A DNA stretch of 64,000 nucleotides from Flavobacterium sp. HJJ (GCF_015351475.1 NZ_JADKPR010000012.1:1-64000); one strand, 5' to 3'; positions 23,420 through 32,808 are shown, counted from the stretch's first letter. Numbers and translations: made by a program. Notes: generated by a model from the letters alone, not told the origin.

Positions 23420-24970
23420 TTATTTAGCACTGTCAGCAAGTCTTATGAATTCAGCTTTATATCCGTCTTCATCATTAGATAAGCCTGATTTAGCTAGGTT
23501 TTTTATTTCTTCAATAGAGGTGTTTGTAATTAGCTTTGATTCTTTTAACTTTAAACCAAACCAAGCTACAGCAGTGCTGAATTTAAAATCCGAAGAGGCA
23601 TTTCTTAATCCAATTGATGAATTAGTAATGGTTTGAATCATTTCTATGCTTTTTTCTCCATCGGGTTTTTTATATCTAAATTTTACGGTTGCCAGTTCAT
23701 CATCATAGTTTACTGCTGCCGTTTTATTTTTCGTATATTTTAATTCATCAGGGATAAAATTACTTTTAACGCCTGTTGGAATTATTTCGTATAAGGCCGT
23801 AACCGTATGCCCGCTGCCTAATTCACCAGCATCAATTGCATCATTTTTAAAATCTTCAGCTTTCAGTTTTCGATTTTCATAACCAATCAGTCGATACGCC
23901 TGCACATGCTTTGGATTGAATTCTATTTGAATTTTTACATCTTTTGCAATAGCAAACATAGAACCTTTGAATTCTTTGCCTAGAAAACGGCTGGCTTCTT
24001 GCATGTTATCAATATAGGCGTAATTTCCATTTCCTTTATCCGCCAAAATTTCCATTTTACTATCTTTATAATTGCCCATTCCAAATCCTAAAACGGTTAA
24101 GAAAACTCCTGATTTTCGTTTTTCTACAATTAAATCTTCCATGTCTTTATCCGTAGAACTTCCAACATTGAAATCCCCGTCAGTTGCAATTATCACTCGA
24201 TTATTTCCTTCTTTTATAAAGTTTTCTTCTGCCAGTTTATATGCTAATTCAATTCCTTCGCCGCCGGCAGTGCTTCCGCCGGCATGTAATTCGTCAAATG
24301 CATCCATAATAACTTTTTTTTCATCACCCGATGTTGGAGGCAAAACAACTCCGGCAGAACCAGCATAAACCACAATAGAAACCTTGTCTTTGGCTCTTAA
24401 TTCTTTGACTAAAATCCGCATTGATTCTTTTAGCAGCGGCAGCTTATTTTCTTCATCCATTGATCCAGAAACATCAATAAGAAATACCAAATTGGATGTT
24501 GGTAAATTCGTCATTGGGATATTTTTTCCTTGTAAACCTATTTTTAATAATTTATGATTTTCATTCCATGGACAGGCGCTGTATTCCGTATTGATGGAGA
24601 AAGGATTACTGTCTTTAGGCTGAGGATAGCTGTATTTAAAAAAGTTCACCATTTCTTCTACGCGGACCGCATCTGCTGGAACTTTTTGCCCATTATTTAT
24701 AAATCTTCGAATGTTGGTGTAAGAGGCATTATCGACGTCTATCGAAAAAGTGGAAAGAGGAGCTGTTTTTGGAGATTCAAAAGGGTTTTCTTCTACTTCT
24801 GCATAGCTTTCATCGTTCGTTTCGGCAGCAGGTGTTTCTAAAAATTCTTCGGCTGGTGCTTCACTCACAACGACTGCATCGACAGCAATCTCTTCTGTAC
24901 TTTCTGCTTTTTTACAATTGGTTAATAATAGCAATACAAATGATACTAAAATAAAATGTTTTCTGTTCAT
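23420..24970 (-). CDS. YfbK-like von Willebrand factor A lipoprotein
   Basis: A 516-residue lipoprotein. The start at MNRKHFILVSF (24970) gives a clean signal with the lipobox LLTNC at Cys19, whereas the first ATG at 25024 would bury it. After a Glu/Ala-rich linker comes the YfbK N-terminal domain (ASYTNIRRFINNGQKVPADA), a VWA domain with the MIDAS motif DVSGSM near residue 175, and the DUF3520 C-terminal domain. VWA/MIDAS modules bind metal and protein partners; members of this type occur in the envelope with unknown partners. Monocistronic, upstream of a Crp/Fnr gene on the same strand. Confidence 0.88.
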   Translation of the reverse strand: MNRKHFILVSFVLLLLTNCKKAESTEEIAVDAVVVSEAPAEEFLETPAAETNDESYAEVEENPFESPKTAPLSTFSIDVDNASYTNIRRFINNGQKVPADAVRVEEMVNFFKYSYPQPKDSNPFSINTEYSACPWNENHKLLKIGLQGKNIPMTNLPTSNLVFLIDVSGSMDEENKLPLLKESMRILVKELRAKDKVSIVVYAGSAGVVLPPTSGDEKKVIMDAFDELHAGGSTAGGEGIELAYKLAEENFIKEGNNRVIIATDGDFNVGSSTDKDMEDLIVEKRKSGVFLTVLGFGMGNYKDSKMEILADKGNGNYAYIDNMQEASRFLGKEFKGSMFAIAKDVKIQIEFNPKHVQAYRLIGYENRKLKAEDFKNDAIDAGELGSGHTVTALYEIIPTGVKSNFIPDELKYTKNKTAAVNYDDELATVKFRYKKPDGEKSIEMIQTITNSSIGLRNASSDFKFSTAVAWFGLKLKESKLITNTSIEEIKNLAKSGLSNDEDGYKAEFIRLADSAK

Positions 24971-25151
24971 TAGGAATGTTTTAGAAGTTAAAAAAGGGTG
25001 GTTTAAACAGGAATTAATCATCAAAAATTATAAACTGAATTGTTTTAATAATATTATATTTTAGTTGTTAAATCTTGTTAAATTATATTTGAATAGAATA
25101 GGAATGTACCTGCTCAATAGATTAAGAACTAAAGATATAATAATTTTAGTG

Positions 25152-25727
25152 CTATTTCCGCAGCATTTTACTTTTCATCTTACTAAAAAACTCAGGAGTT
25201 ACTCCCAGATAAGAAGCAATTTGTTTTTGAGGGACACTATAAATTAAATTGGAGTATTTTTTGCAGAATTTATCAAAACGCTCTTCGGCGGTTAAACTTA
25301 AATTGTCCATTAACCGCTGTTGGTGTGCTACCAATGAATTTTCGGTTAAAATCCTGAAAAAACGCTCTAGCTGCGGTATTTCTTTGTACAGGATTTCCTG
25401 GTTCTCTTTGGATAATATTACCACTTCGGCATCTTCTATTACCTGAATAAAAAGGTTTCCAGGTTTTTGCGAAAGCAGACTGTACATATCACTTATCCAC
25501 CAGCCGCTGGCCGCAAAACTTAAGACATGTTCTACAATATTGTCATTGATATTAAAACTTCGGATTACACCCGAATTAACAAAATAGGATTGTCTGCATA
25601 TTTCGCCCGCATTGAGCAGAATAGTTTTGGCTTTGTATTGCTGTGTTTCTGTTTTGGACAGAAAAAGTTCCTGTTCTTCAGGAGTTAAAGTAACGTGCTT
25701 GCTGATGTTTTCGAGGATCGCCTTCAT
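25152..25727 (-). CDS. Crp/Fnr family transcriptional regulator
   Basis: A 192-residue regulator with a cyclic-nucleotide-binding-like domain (about 10-115, with NSGVIRSFNINDN) and a short C-terminal helix-turn-helix (KQIASYLGVTPEFFSKMK). It lacks the cysteines of Fnr, and no effector can be named. The ATG at 25727 (MKAILENISKH) fits the family. Longer readings to 25934 would run through the terminator of the bestrophin gene. A TACTTTTG box (25733-25740) ends only 5 nt before this ATG, so the mRNA may be leaderless. Many Flavobacterium paralogues of this size answer oxidative or nutritional signals. Confidence 0.87.
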   Translation of the reverse strand: MKAILENISKHVTLTPEEQELFLSKTETQQYKAKTILLNAGEICRQSYFVNSGVIRSFNINDNIVEHVLSFAASGWWISDMYSLLSQKPGNLFIQVIEDAEVVILSKENQEILYKEIPQLERFFRILTENSLVAHQQRLMDNLSLTAEERFDKFCKKYSNLIYSVPQKQIASYLGVTPEFFSKMKSKMLRK

Positions 25728-25732
25728 TCTCT

Positions 25733-25740
25733 CAAAAGTA
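25733..25740 (-). promoter_or_regulatory. -7 box abutting the Crp/Fnr start
   Basis: TACTTTTG on the minus strand with 5 nt to the ATG. If functional, transcription would start at or beside the start codon. Confidence 0.4.
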
Positions 25741-25773
25741 CAATTATTTAGCTGTCTATAAAATAATAAGCAT

Positions 25774-25806
25774 AAAAAAACCTGCAGGGAACTCAGTTCC
25801 TGCAGG
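25774..25806 (-). terminator. Terminator of the bestrophin gene
   Basis: CCTGCAGGAACTGAGTTCCCTGCAGG on the minus strand in two parts: CCTGCAGGAACT pairs with AGTTCCCTGCAGG with a one-base bulge, followed by seven T. Confidence 0.9.
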
Positions 25807-25833
25807 TCTTGGGAGAAGACATAATTATTTAAC

Positions 25834-26790
25834 CTATAAAATATAAAAGTCTTCTTTGCTTTTTTTTGTTTGTATGCGATGTGTGTTCGACTCGAAATGC
25901 TCTGATGTATTGGAATATTCATCATTATATTCATTGACCATCTGCATTAAATTTTTCTCAATGTTTTTGGCAATTGCAGAAACAGGAGTATCAGTTGGTT
26001 TGTTTTCGAATGGATCCTGCAGATGAATTGCCATTTTTTCTACCAAGAAAAATGCTGCCGCTATTATAGTTACAAGTGGTATTTCTAACCATCGCAGCAT
26101 GGTAGGTAAACTAAACGGCAGCAGTATGATGAATAAATAAATGGTCATGTGAATGTACAATCCGTATGTTGTTGGGAATATAGTAGTTTTTATACGTTCG
26201 CATTTTCCCATGTGGTCGCAGAAATTGGTCAGCGTTCTGTCTAATTCAATTTGCTGAAAAGCATTTATTTTTTCTTCACGGAGGGCATCTTTCAGGTCTT
26301 TTCCGTGCAGTATTAACAATGCATTAGGCACGTGCTTGTGTTTTTGAACATAATCAAATTCTTCTGGCGTTAATAACCCTTTGATGGGTTTGTATGCATT
26401 TTCCCCTCTCAAGGCATTTCCTAAAGCATAACACCACGCTGCTTGTCTTTTTGCCATTTTTTCAATGAAATTATTAGCCTCAATCGAAAAAATTGGGTCT
26501 TTGTAATAGGTAATAAGCTGTCTTATAAATGATCGTGAATCGTTGGTTACCGCTCCCCATACTATTCGTGCTTCCCACCAGCGGTCATAGGCCTGGTTGG
26601 ATTTGAATGCAAGTAATAGTGAAATTACCGTTCCGATTACTGAAGGTATGGCTATCGGAATTTCGGTATTCAGTTCGGGATTAAGTCTGTGAAAAATATC
26701 AAAAAGGCAGGTGTATACCAATACTATTGCAAGTTCAAATTTAATTTTCCCTAATATATAGCTTAGCGGTATTTTCTTTTTTAGTAACAT
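25834..26790 (-). CDS. Bestrophin-like (UPF0187) membrane channel
   Basis: A 318-residue membrane protein. It shows bestrophin hallmarks: hydrophobic helices near 14-32 and 48-66, the segment SNQAYDRWWEARIVWG just after, and two more hydrophobic stretches in the second half (YIHMTIYLFIILLPFSL and ITIIAAAFFLVEK-like). Bacterial bestrophins form pentameric ion channels in the inner membrane, some selective for cations. The start is MLLKKKIPLSYI (26790), which leaves a 10-bp gap to the USP-like gene; an earlier ATG at 26841 would overlap that gene. Last gene of a possible RR-HK-USP-bestrophin array. Confidence 0.88.
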   Translation of the reverse strand: MLLKKKIPLSYILGKIKFELAIVLVYTCLFDIFHRLNPELNTEIPIAIPSVIGTVISLLLAFKSNQAYDRWWEARIVWGAVTNDSRSFIRQLITYYKDPIFSIEANNFIEKMAKRQAAWCYALGNALRGENAYKPIKGLLTPEEFDYVQKHKHVPNALLILHGKDLKDALREEKINAFQQIELDRTLTNFCDHMGKCERIKTTIFPTTYGLYIHMTIYLFIILLPFSLPTMLRWLEIPLVTIIAAAFFLVEKMAIHLQDPFENKPTDTPVSAIAKNIEKNLMQMVNEYNDEYSNTSEHFESNTHRIQTKKSKEDFYIL

Positions 26791-26800
26791 GATGCTTGTA

Positions 26801-27523
26801 TTAAACGGTTTCTTCGTGCAGTGATAAAATTGGGATGTCAAAATGCTGATTTAATTGACTTTGTTTTTTGTTTTTAATTGTTGACCGTTCGGAGGTGCGG
26901 GTTTCAATTACAAAATCAATATCGTTTTTAGATAAAACTTCTTTTAGCAGAAAATGGATATATTCTGAAGTTTCCTGTTCTTTTTTTAAGACCTGACTGA
27001 TTTTTTGCAGCGGAAACTGGTCCTGCATGTATTGCTGAATATCATCAATATTTAATCGGGAATAGACGTTTTCTAAATAAATTGCCTTGTTCAGCTGTGT
27101 AGTCTGATCGTTGATTAACCTTAAAATGGATATTTTTTGGTTCTCAATAATCTGCACCAAATTTGTATGTACCGTTTTTTTGCTTGTAATTACTGATTTG
27201 GTCAGCAGCACTAAATCAATAGAATGAAACTGCAGAAAGTTTTTTAAAAGTGGTGCAGTGATTCCGGACTGACGCTGGAATTCTAATTTGCAATTTGGAA
27301 AATCCGCAATTAAGTCACGGCAATTGTCTAATACGGCTAATTCTTTGTGGGTTATCTGGCTGTCTTGTTCTCTCAGGTATTGAGCTGCTGAGAACGAATT
27401 AATTTCATCAGTAACTAAAAAAAGAATGATTTTTACATTTTCATTTTTAGAATGATTAATGGCTGTTTTAACTGCTGCTATTGTGTCAGAAGTTAGTCGT
27501 GTAGGGATTAAAAAGTTTTTCAT
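26801..27523 (-). CDS. Universal-stress-protein-like protein
   Basis: A 240-residue cytoplasmic protein with the USP start MKNFLIPTRLTSDTIAAVKTAI, a helix-rich middle, and HSIDLVLLTKSVI in the position where USP proteins have their second strand. The ATP-binding signature GxxGxxx(9)G(S/T) is not evident, so it may not bind nucleotide. It sits 10 bp before the bestrophin gene and 75 bp after the kinase gene, all in one direction. Confidence 0.6.
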   Translation of the reverse strand: MKNFLIPTRLTSDTIAAVKTAINHSKNENVKIILFLVTDEINSFSAAQYLREQDSQITHKELAVLDNCRDLIADFPNCKLEFQRQSGITAPLLKNFLQFHSIDLVLLTKSVITSKKTVHTNLVQIIENQKISILRLINDQTTQLNKAIYLENVYSRLNIDDIQQYMQDQFPLQKISQVLKKEQETSEYIHFLLKEVLSKNDIDFVIETRTSERSTIKNKKQSQLNQHFDIPILSLHEETV

Positions 27524-27598
27524 AAGTACGTTTGTTTTTTGTACTTACAAAGTAAATCCTGCTATATTAGAGCCAGTTTAAAAGAACATTAGAAAATT

Positions 27599-28990
27599 CT
27601 AAGAATTCACATTAGAATTTTTAATGTTGGTCTTTTTGAACAAAATAGTTACAATTGTCCCTTTGTTTTTTTCGGACTGGATCTGTAATTCACCATTGTG
27701 CATTCGGATGATTTTCATGGCTAATGGCAGTCCCAGTCCGTAACCAATATATTTACTGGCCTCTTTTCCTCTGAAAAAGGGTTCGTAAAGATGCGGAATA
27801 TCTTCGGATGGAATTCCAATACCGATATCGCTGATTACAATTTTGATAATGTCCTTGGTTGCACTAAGATTAACAAAAACTTCCTTGTTGTCCGAGTATT
27901 TTACACCATTTGCGACAATGTTGTTGATAGCCAATTCCAATAAATTTTTATTGCATGGAATCGATAGATAATTACTGTCTTTTGCAGAAACATCCAGTTT
28001 GATGCTCACTTTATTATCTGGGAAGAAAGTGTCCAAATCTGTTTTTACTTCAAATAATAAATCGTCCATACGAACCACATTTTGGACTTGCTTAGTACCG
28101 TCGTAGCCGGTTTGGGTAAGTTTTAAAAGGCTTTCGGTCAGGCTTCCTAATTTTGACGACTGTCTGTAAATGTTTTCCAGTGAAGTGATGTATTCCTCTT
28201 TTTCTCTTTCTTTCAGAAGCATAATTTCCGCTTCGGCAATGATGGTCGTGATTGGTGTTTTTAGTTCGTGGGAAGCATTATTGATGAAGTTCGTCTGAAT
28301 TTCAAAAGACGTTTCCAGCCGGTCCAGCATATCATTAAAAGTCGAAGTCAGATCGGCTATTTCGCCAGTGTTTCCTTCATTCTGCAGTCTTCGGGATAAG
28401 TTGGAAGCACTGATTCTTTTTACCTCCTTGGCAATATTCGAAACTGGAATGATTACTTTTTTGGCTAATAATCTTCCCAGAAATAAAGATATAATAAAGA
28501 ATACGGCAATTCCAATAATCATAATTCTTGAAATATAAACCGTTGTCAGATGCCCTTTTCGGTCTACGGCTGCGATGATAACAATGTATCTTTGATCATT
28601 TTCAGTAAAAATCTGGCCTAAATAATATTTGTTGTCTATTTCAAAGGATTCTTTCCCGTTTTTTAAAACATTGGTATAAAACTCATTGGGTAAGTTTAAT
28701 TTGGTATTGTATTCAAAAGTGTTCTGGCTGTTTACCTTAAGCACAAAATCTTCTTCTTGAATTAATTCTTCCAGCCCATTTTTTTTAAGCTGTTTGTAGT
28801 ATTTAATTTTTTCAGGATCCTTTTGAAAATGAATAGAAGCAACAATTTTTGCACGGTCTTCCAGACGTTTCAAAAAGTAATATTGGTTGTTGCTTCTAAA
28901 TAAGAAGAAAACCAAAACACAAAGCAGAATGGTACTGACAGTCGAAAGAATAACGTACGAATAAGTAATTTTCTTTTTTATATTATTCAT
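27599..28990 (-). CDS. HAMP-domain sensor histidine kinase
   Basis: A 463-residue inner-membrane kinase. TM helices at about 8-32 and 155-176 bracket a periplasmic sensor of about 120 residues. A HAMP linker (176-228) leads to the H-box ASHELKTP with phospho-acceptor His241, an N-box LAINNIVANGVKYSD near 353-367, and glycine-rich boxes DIGIGIP and GYGLGLPLA. The ATG at 28990 overlaps the response-regulator stop by 8 bp. The pair resembles CusS/CopS-type systems in layout, but the signal is unknown. Confidence 0.93.
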   Translation of the reverse strand: MNNIKKKITYSYVILSTVSTILLCVLVFFLFRSNNQYYFLKRLEDRAKIVASIHFQKDPEKIKYYKQLKKNGLEELIQEEDFVLKVNSQNTFEYNTKLNLPNEFYTNVLKNGKESFEIDNKYYLGQIFTENDQRYIVIIAAVDRKGHLTTVYISRIMIIGIAVFFIISLFLGRLLAKKVIIPVSNIAKEVKRISASNLSRRLQNEGNTGEIADLTSTFNDMLDRLETSFEIQTNFINNASHELKTPITTIIAEAEIMLLKEREKEEYITSLENIYRQSSKLGSLTESLLKLTQTGYDGTKQVQNVVRMDDLLFEVKTDLDTFFPDNKVSIKLDVSAKDSNYLSIPCNKNLLELAINNIVANGVKYSDNKEVFVNLSATKDIIKIVISDIGIGIPSEDIPHLYEPFFRGKEASKYIGYGLGLPLAMKIIRMHNGELQIQSEKNKGTIVTILFKKTNIKNSNVNS

Positions 28991-29666
28991 TTTCAGTTTG
29001 TAATAAATAACCAAAACCTTTGATGGTCTGAATCATTTTGGTGTTATAAGGTTTGTCGATTTTTTTGCGAAGATAGTTAATATACACATCCACTACATTG
29101 GTGTTCATGTCAAAACTGATGTCCCAGACATTGTCAAGAATCTGATTTCGGGAAACGATTGTTCCTTTGTTTTTGGCCAAATAATAAAGCAGTCTGAATT
29201 CTTTGTGTGTTAGGAGAATAGGATTGCCGTTTCGGTGTACCATTTTGGTTTTGCCGTTTATTTCTAAATCTTCGAGTTTTATGATGTCTGGTTTTTGAGT
29301 ATCGAGATTGGCTCTTCTTGCCAATGCCATTACTCTTGCATTGAGTTCGGTGAATTTAAACGGTTTTACCAAATAATCATCGGCTCCGTTTTCCAATCCG
29401 TTTACAATATTTTCAGAAGTTCCCAAAGCAGTCAACAAAAGGATGGGAACAAAGTTTTTGATTGCACGTAATCTTCGGCAGATTTCGATTCCGTTAACTT
29501 TCGGGAGCATAACATCCAGGATCACAACATCAAAATCGTTGTTCTGGATCATTTCCAAGGCAGTTTCTCCATCAAGACAGACACTTACCTCAAAGTTATT
29601 TTCGGTAAATCCTTTTCTTAAAACGGATAACAGATTGGGTTCGTCCTCAACAATCAATAATTTCAT
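28983..29666 (-). CDS. OmpR-type response regulator
   Basis: 227 residues: a receiver domain with the acidic pair EDE (7-9), phospho-acceptor Asp51 (VVILDVMLP) and Lys in LVKPFKF; and a C-terminal winged helix (GFGYLLQTENE end). It is first in the operon with the histidine kinase, whose start overlaps its stop. A -7 box lies 20-27 nt upstream. Confidence 0.95.
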   Translation of the reverse strand: MKLLIVEDEPNLLSVLRKGFTENNFEVSVCLDGETALEMIQNNDFDVVILDVMLPKVNGIEICRRLRAIKNFVPILLLTALGTSENIVNGLENGADDYLVKPFKFTELNARVMALARRANLDTQKPDIIKLEDLEINGKTKMVHRNGNPILLTHKEFRLLYYLAKNKGTIVSRNQILDNVWDISFDMNTNVVDVYINYLRKKIDKPYNTKMIQTIKGFGYLLQTENE

Positions 29667-29685
29667 TTACAAGTGTTTGTTTTTG

Positions 29686-29693
29686 CAAACATA
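29686..29693 (-). promoter_or_regulatory. -7 box of the two-component operon
   Basis: TATGTTTG on the minus strand, 19 nt before the regulator ATG. Confidence 0.45.
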
Positions 29694-29788
29694 AAAAAAT
29701 GTAAATGTAATTTTCAGTAAGTTGGGATTTCTTAAGGTTTTTTTTAGAAATTTTTTCGAAATGATGCTTTATTGTGCAGAAATTTTTT

Positions 29789-29985
29789 GCCACAAATTAC
29801 ACAAATGAGCACAAATTATAACTTGTTTTTTAATTTCACGAATTACTAAAGCTAATAGAATTTGTGACTCGAGCGATAGCGAACAGGCGTAGCAAATTTG
29901 ATTTTATTTTTTTTGATATGATTAGCGATAATTAGTGCAATTGCTTCGCCTGTTCGCTATTGCTCGGGTTGTGGCTAACTTTTTT
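29789..29985. repeat. Imperfect inverted repeat element (GCCACAA borders)
   Basis: GCCACAAATT at the left is matched by TTGTGGC at the right. Inside, CGATAGCGAACAGGCG (within 29867-29898) recurs in inverse in 29939-29970, with about 27 of 30 positions alike. No ORF is visible. It fills the 326-bp spacer between the response regulator and DUF983. Confidence 0.7.
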
Positions 29986-29992
29986 TTAAAGT

Positions 29993-30355
29993 TTAAATAG
30001 AATAATTTTTAAACATATAAATCCATAACAATCTTGAAAGGCGGATGTTAAACGAAGCCATAACTAAAATCACTGCAGTTATAATGCCAATGATTCGTAA
30101 ATCGAATGTTTCGGCAAAAAACTGATGCGCAATCAAGTAAGTTGCAATTCCTTGCGCCACAGTCAGTCCATAGTTTACATACATCGCACCAAAAAAATAG
30201 CCAGGTTCTTTCTCGAATTTATAATGGCAGTGCGGGCAATATTGATTCATTTTTGGGAAACCAATATTAAAAAAGATATTTTTTTCGTTAAATACTTTTC
30301 CTTTATTACAATGCGGGCATTCGTTATTTAGGATTTGGACAAGTGTATGTGACAT
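29993..30355 (-). CDS. DUF983 family membrane protein
   Basis: A 120-residue protein with two zinc-ribbon-like pairs, CPHCNKGKVF (14-23) and CPHCHYKFE (41-49), followed by two transmembrane helices (about 56-75 and 83-105). This is the DUF983 architecture, common in Bacteroidota and Alphaproteobacteria and sometimes linked to cytochrome oxidase clusters. Function unknown; inner-membrane location is inferred. Divergent from an AraC gene. A -7 box lies 15 nt upstream of the start. Confidence 0.88.
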   Translation of the reverse strand: MSHTLVQILNNECPHCNKGKVFNEKNIFFNIGFPKMNQYCPHCHYKFEKEPGYFFGAMYVNYGLTVAQGIATYLIAHQFFAETFDLRIIGIITAVILVMASFNIRLSRLLWIYMFKNYSI

Positions 30356-30369
30356 GGTTTTATTTTTTT

Positions 30370-30377
30370 CAAAGGTA
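30370..30377 (-). promoter_or_regulatory. -7 box of the DUF983 gene
   Basis: TACCTTTG on the minus strand, 14 nt before the ATG. Confidence 0.45.
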
Positions 30378-30444
30378 TTTCATATTCGTGTCACAGCTAT
30401 TTTCTATATTCGCTAATTATAGCACAAAAAAGACATTGGTAATT

Positions 30445-31308
30445 ATGAAAAAGTATCCTGTATATTCTATTGAACGGTTTAACTGCAATGCAGTTAGCAG
30501 TGATTTTTATATTAATACCTTCAAAAATCATTTAGCTCATCACAGTTTTGTCGAGGAACCGCATAGACATAATTCGTATGTGCTGGTGCTTTTTACCCAT
30601 GGATCAGGCACACATGATATCGATTTTGATGTTTTCAGTATTAGACCTGGGAGTATGTTTTTCCTGCAGCCCGGGCAGATGCATCATTGGAGTTTATCTG
30701 ATGATATTGATGGTTTTGTGGTTTTTTATTCGCAGGAAATGTACAATCTGTATTTTGGACAAAAAACTATAGAGGTATTTCCATTCTATTCTGCACTGGG
30801 AAATTCGCCCGAAATGATTTTTGATTCCAATGAATTGAATGGGATTCGGCCTTATTTTTATGCGATGCTGGAAGAATCTCAGGGAAATAGAATCATGAAA
30901 CATGATAAAATTCTGAATCTATTGGATAGTATTCACATCGAAATTACAAGAAAATACAATGAGCAGTATGTTTTGGAAACCCATTCGTATAATTCAAGAA
31001 TCAAGGATTTTTATCTGCTTCTGGAAAAACATTTCTGGACAGAAAAAGCACCTTCTTTTTATGCTTCCCAGCTTCACATCACGTTAAAGCATCTGAACAG
31101 AATCTGCAATGAAATCTTGAAAAAGACAACTACTCATGTCATTACCGACAGAATTATTCTGGAAGCCAAACGAATGCTGATGGATAAAAAAAGAACAGTC
31201 AGCGAAATTGCTTCTGAGTTAGGTTTCGATGACTATTCTTATTTTGTCCGATTGTTTAAAAAGAATGCAGGAATGACACCTACAGCTTTTCGGGTTTCTA
31301 AGAAATAA
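30445..31308 (+). CDS. AraC family transcriptional regulator
   Basis: A 288-residue regulator with an N-terminal cupin sensing domain (PHRHNSYVLVLFTHGSGTH about 40-58; RPGSMFFLQPGQMHHW near 70-85) and a C-terminal pair of helix-turn-helix motifs ending VSEIASELGFDDYSYFVR and FKKNAGMTPTAFR. The start MKKYPVYSIERF at 30445 is preferred; an ATG at 30343 would place the DUF983 promoter inside the gene. The ligand and targets are unknown. Confidence 0.9.
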   Translation: MKKYPVYSIERFNCNAVSSDFYINTFKNHLAHHSFVEEPHRHNSYVLVLFTHGSGTHDIDFDVFSIRPGSMFFLQPGQMHHWSLSDDIDGFVVFYSQEMYNLYFGQKTIEVFPFYSALGNSPEMIFDSNELNGIRPYFYAMLEESQGNRIMKHDKILNLLDSIHIEITRKYNEQYVLETHSYNSRIKDFYLLLEKHFWTEKAPSFYASQLHITLKHLNRICNEILKKTTTHVITDRIILEAKRMLMDKKRTVSEIASELGFDDYSYFVRLFKKNAGMTPTAFRVSKK

Positions 31309-31357
31309 TTAATAATAGGAATCAAGAGTTGAAAATCTATTTTTAATATCTCAAGGG

Positions 31358-31568
31358 TACATTCGAATCACGGCATTCGCTTTTAAAAGTTTCTGACACT
31401 AATTACACTAATCTGCACGAATTAAGATTAAGATTGCTATTTAATTACACAAAATATTCGAAACTGTAAAAGTTGTAAAAGTTGATATCAATTTTGATAA
31501 GAATTAGTGTTAATTGGTGAAATTCGTGTTTGTCTTTTTTTAAATGCGAATACCGTGCATTCGAATTC
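31358..31568. repeat. About 210-bp palindromic element
   Basis: Outer arms ATTCGAATCACGGCATTCGC (left, from about 31361) and GCGAATACCGTGCATTCGAA (right, to about 31566) are inverse repeats. A second inner pair, CACTAATTACACTAATCTG (31397-) and TAATTGGTGAAATTCGTG (-31528), lies between. No ORF inside. It occupies nearly the whole AraC-purT spacer. Confidence 0.75.
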
Positions 31569-31579
31569 TTTGGGTCGTA

Positions 31580-32740
31580 TTAATAATGTATTTTGACTAG
31601 TTTGGCAGCTTCTTTTGCTTTTGCTGTTATTTCTTCAATATTTGTATCAAGAGTGTCATTGACTAAAGCTACTCCCATGCGGCGGTAGGGTCTTGAGGTT
31701 GGTTTCCCAAAGATCCGGAAATCTGTTTTGGGTAAAGCTGCGATTTTTTCTATTCCTGTAAATGTTGGATTTCCCGAATTTTCCGAAGCTAGAATTACTG
31801 CACTGGCACCGGCTTTTTCTAATGTAATTTCAAAAATTGGCAGACTCAGAACAGCACGAAGATGCAGTTCGAATTCATTAAAGTTTTGAGTTCCTGCCAA
31901 AGTTACCATTCCGGTGTCGTGTGGCCTTGGAGATAATTCAGAAAAATAAACACCATCATCGGCAAGGAAAAATTCCACGCCAAAAAGTCCCGCTCCGCCT
32001 AGAGCTTCGGTCACTTTTTCGGCCATATCCTGTGCTTCGTATAAATCCTTTTCGGATACTTTTGCAGGCTGCCAGCTTTCCTGATAATCGCCTCGCTCCT
32101 GTCTGTGACCGATTGGCGCACAAAACAGGGTAGGATTGCCGTTTTGTACCACTGTCAATAAAGTGATTTCCGAATTGAATTTGACAAAGGCTTCGACAAT
32201 CACTTCTACCACATCGCCACGGGAGCCTTCTACAGCATATTGCCAGGCTTTGTCGATATCGGCTGCAGTTTTTATCGTCGATTGTCCTTTTCCAGAGGAT
32301 GACATTAATGGTTTTACTACGCAGGGCATTCCCACGGCTTCAACGCCTTTGTGTAATTCCTCGGCAGTTGTGGCATAGCGGTAATTAGCGGTTCGCAAAC
32401 CCAGTTCTTTAGCTGCCAAATCACGGATTGCTTTTCTGTTCATCGTAAAGTTGGCCGCTTTCGCAGAAGGAACTACGGTAATCCCTTGTTTTTCGTAATC
32501 ATAGAAACGCTCCGTTCTGATAGCTTCTATTTCTGGAACAATGAAATCAGGCTGGTGCTTGGCAACAATCCGATCCAAAGCTTCGCCATCAAGCATGTTG
32601 ATGACTTCGTAACCATGTGCGACCTGCATAGCGGGTGCGTTTTCGTAGCTGTCAACAGCGATTACGGTCTGCCCGATGCGCTGTGCTGCGATTGTGAATT
32701 CTTTTCCTAATTCGCCTGAGCCGAGGAGGAGTATTTTCAT
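31580..32740 (-). CDS. purT: Formate-dependent phosphoribosylglycinamide formyltransferase
   Basis: An ATP-grasp enzyme that formylates GAR with formate and ATP in purine synthesis. At 386 residues it has the family length. The start [15 protein letters not shown] is the PurT N terminus; central SSGKGQSTI (about 150-158) is the ATP-grasp glycine-rich loop, and [20 protein letters not shown] carries the metal ligands. A -7 box TATTTTTG lies at 32801-32808. Monocistronic. Confidence 0.95.
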   Translation of the reverse strand: MKILLLGSGELGKEFTIAAQRIGQTVIAVDSYENAPAMQVAHGYEVINMLDGEALDRIVAKHQPDFIVPEIEAIRTERFYDYEKQGITVVPSAKAANFTMNRKAIRDLAAKELGLRTANYRYATTAEELHKGVEAVGMPCVVKPLMSSSGKGQSTIKTAADIDKAWQYAVEGSRGDVVEVIVEAFVKFNSEITLLTVVQNGNPTLFCAPIGHRQERGDYQESWQPAKVSEKDLYEAQDMAEKVTEALGGAGLFGVEFFLADDGVYFSELSPRPHDTGMVTLAGTQNFNEFELHLRAVLSLPIFEITLEKAGASAVILASENSGNPTFTGIEKIAALPKTDFRIFGKPTSRPYRRMGVALVNDTLDTNIEEITAKAKEAAKLVKIHY

Positions 32741-32800
32741 TGAAAGTAGTTTAGTAGGTTTATGAGGATTATTGCCTTATCCAGTTGTAAATTATTGTAA

Positions 32801-32808
32801 CAAAAATA
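32801..32808 (-). promoter_or_regulatory. -7 box of purT
   Basis: TATTTTTG on the minus strand, 60 nt before the ATG; no clear -33 element. Confidence 0.45.

Noticed and set aside
24554..24954. Plus-strand ORFs opposite the VWA lipoprotein gene
   Set aside because: They have shadow-like composition with no promoter and no family resemblance.
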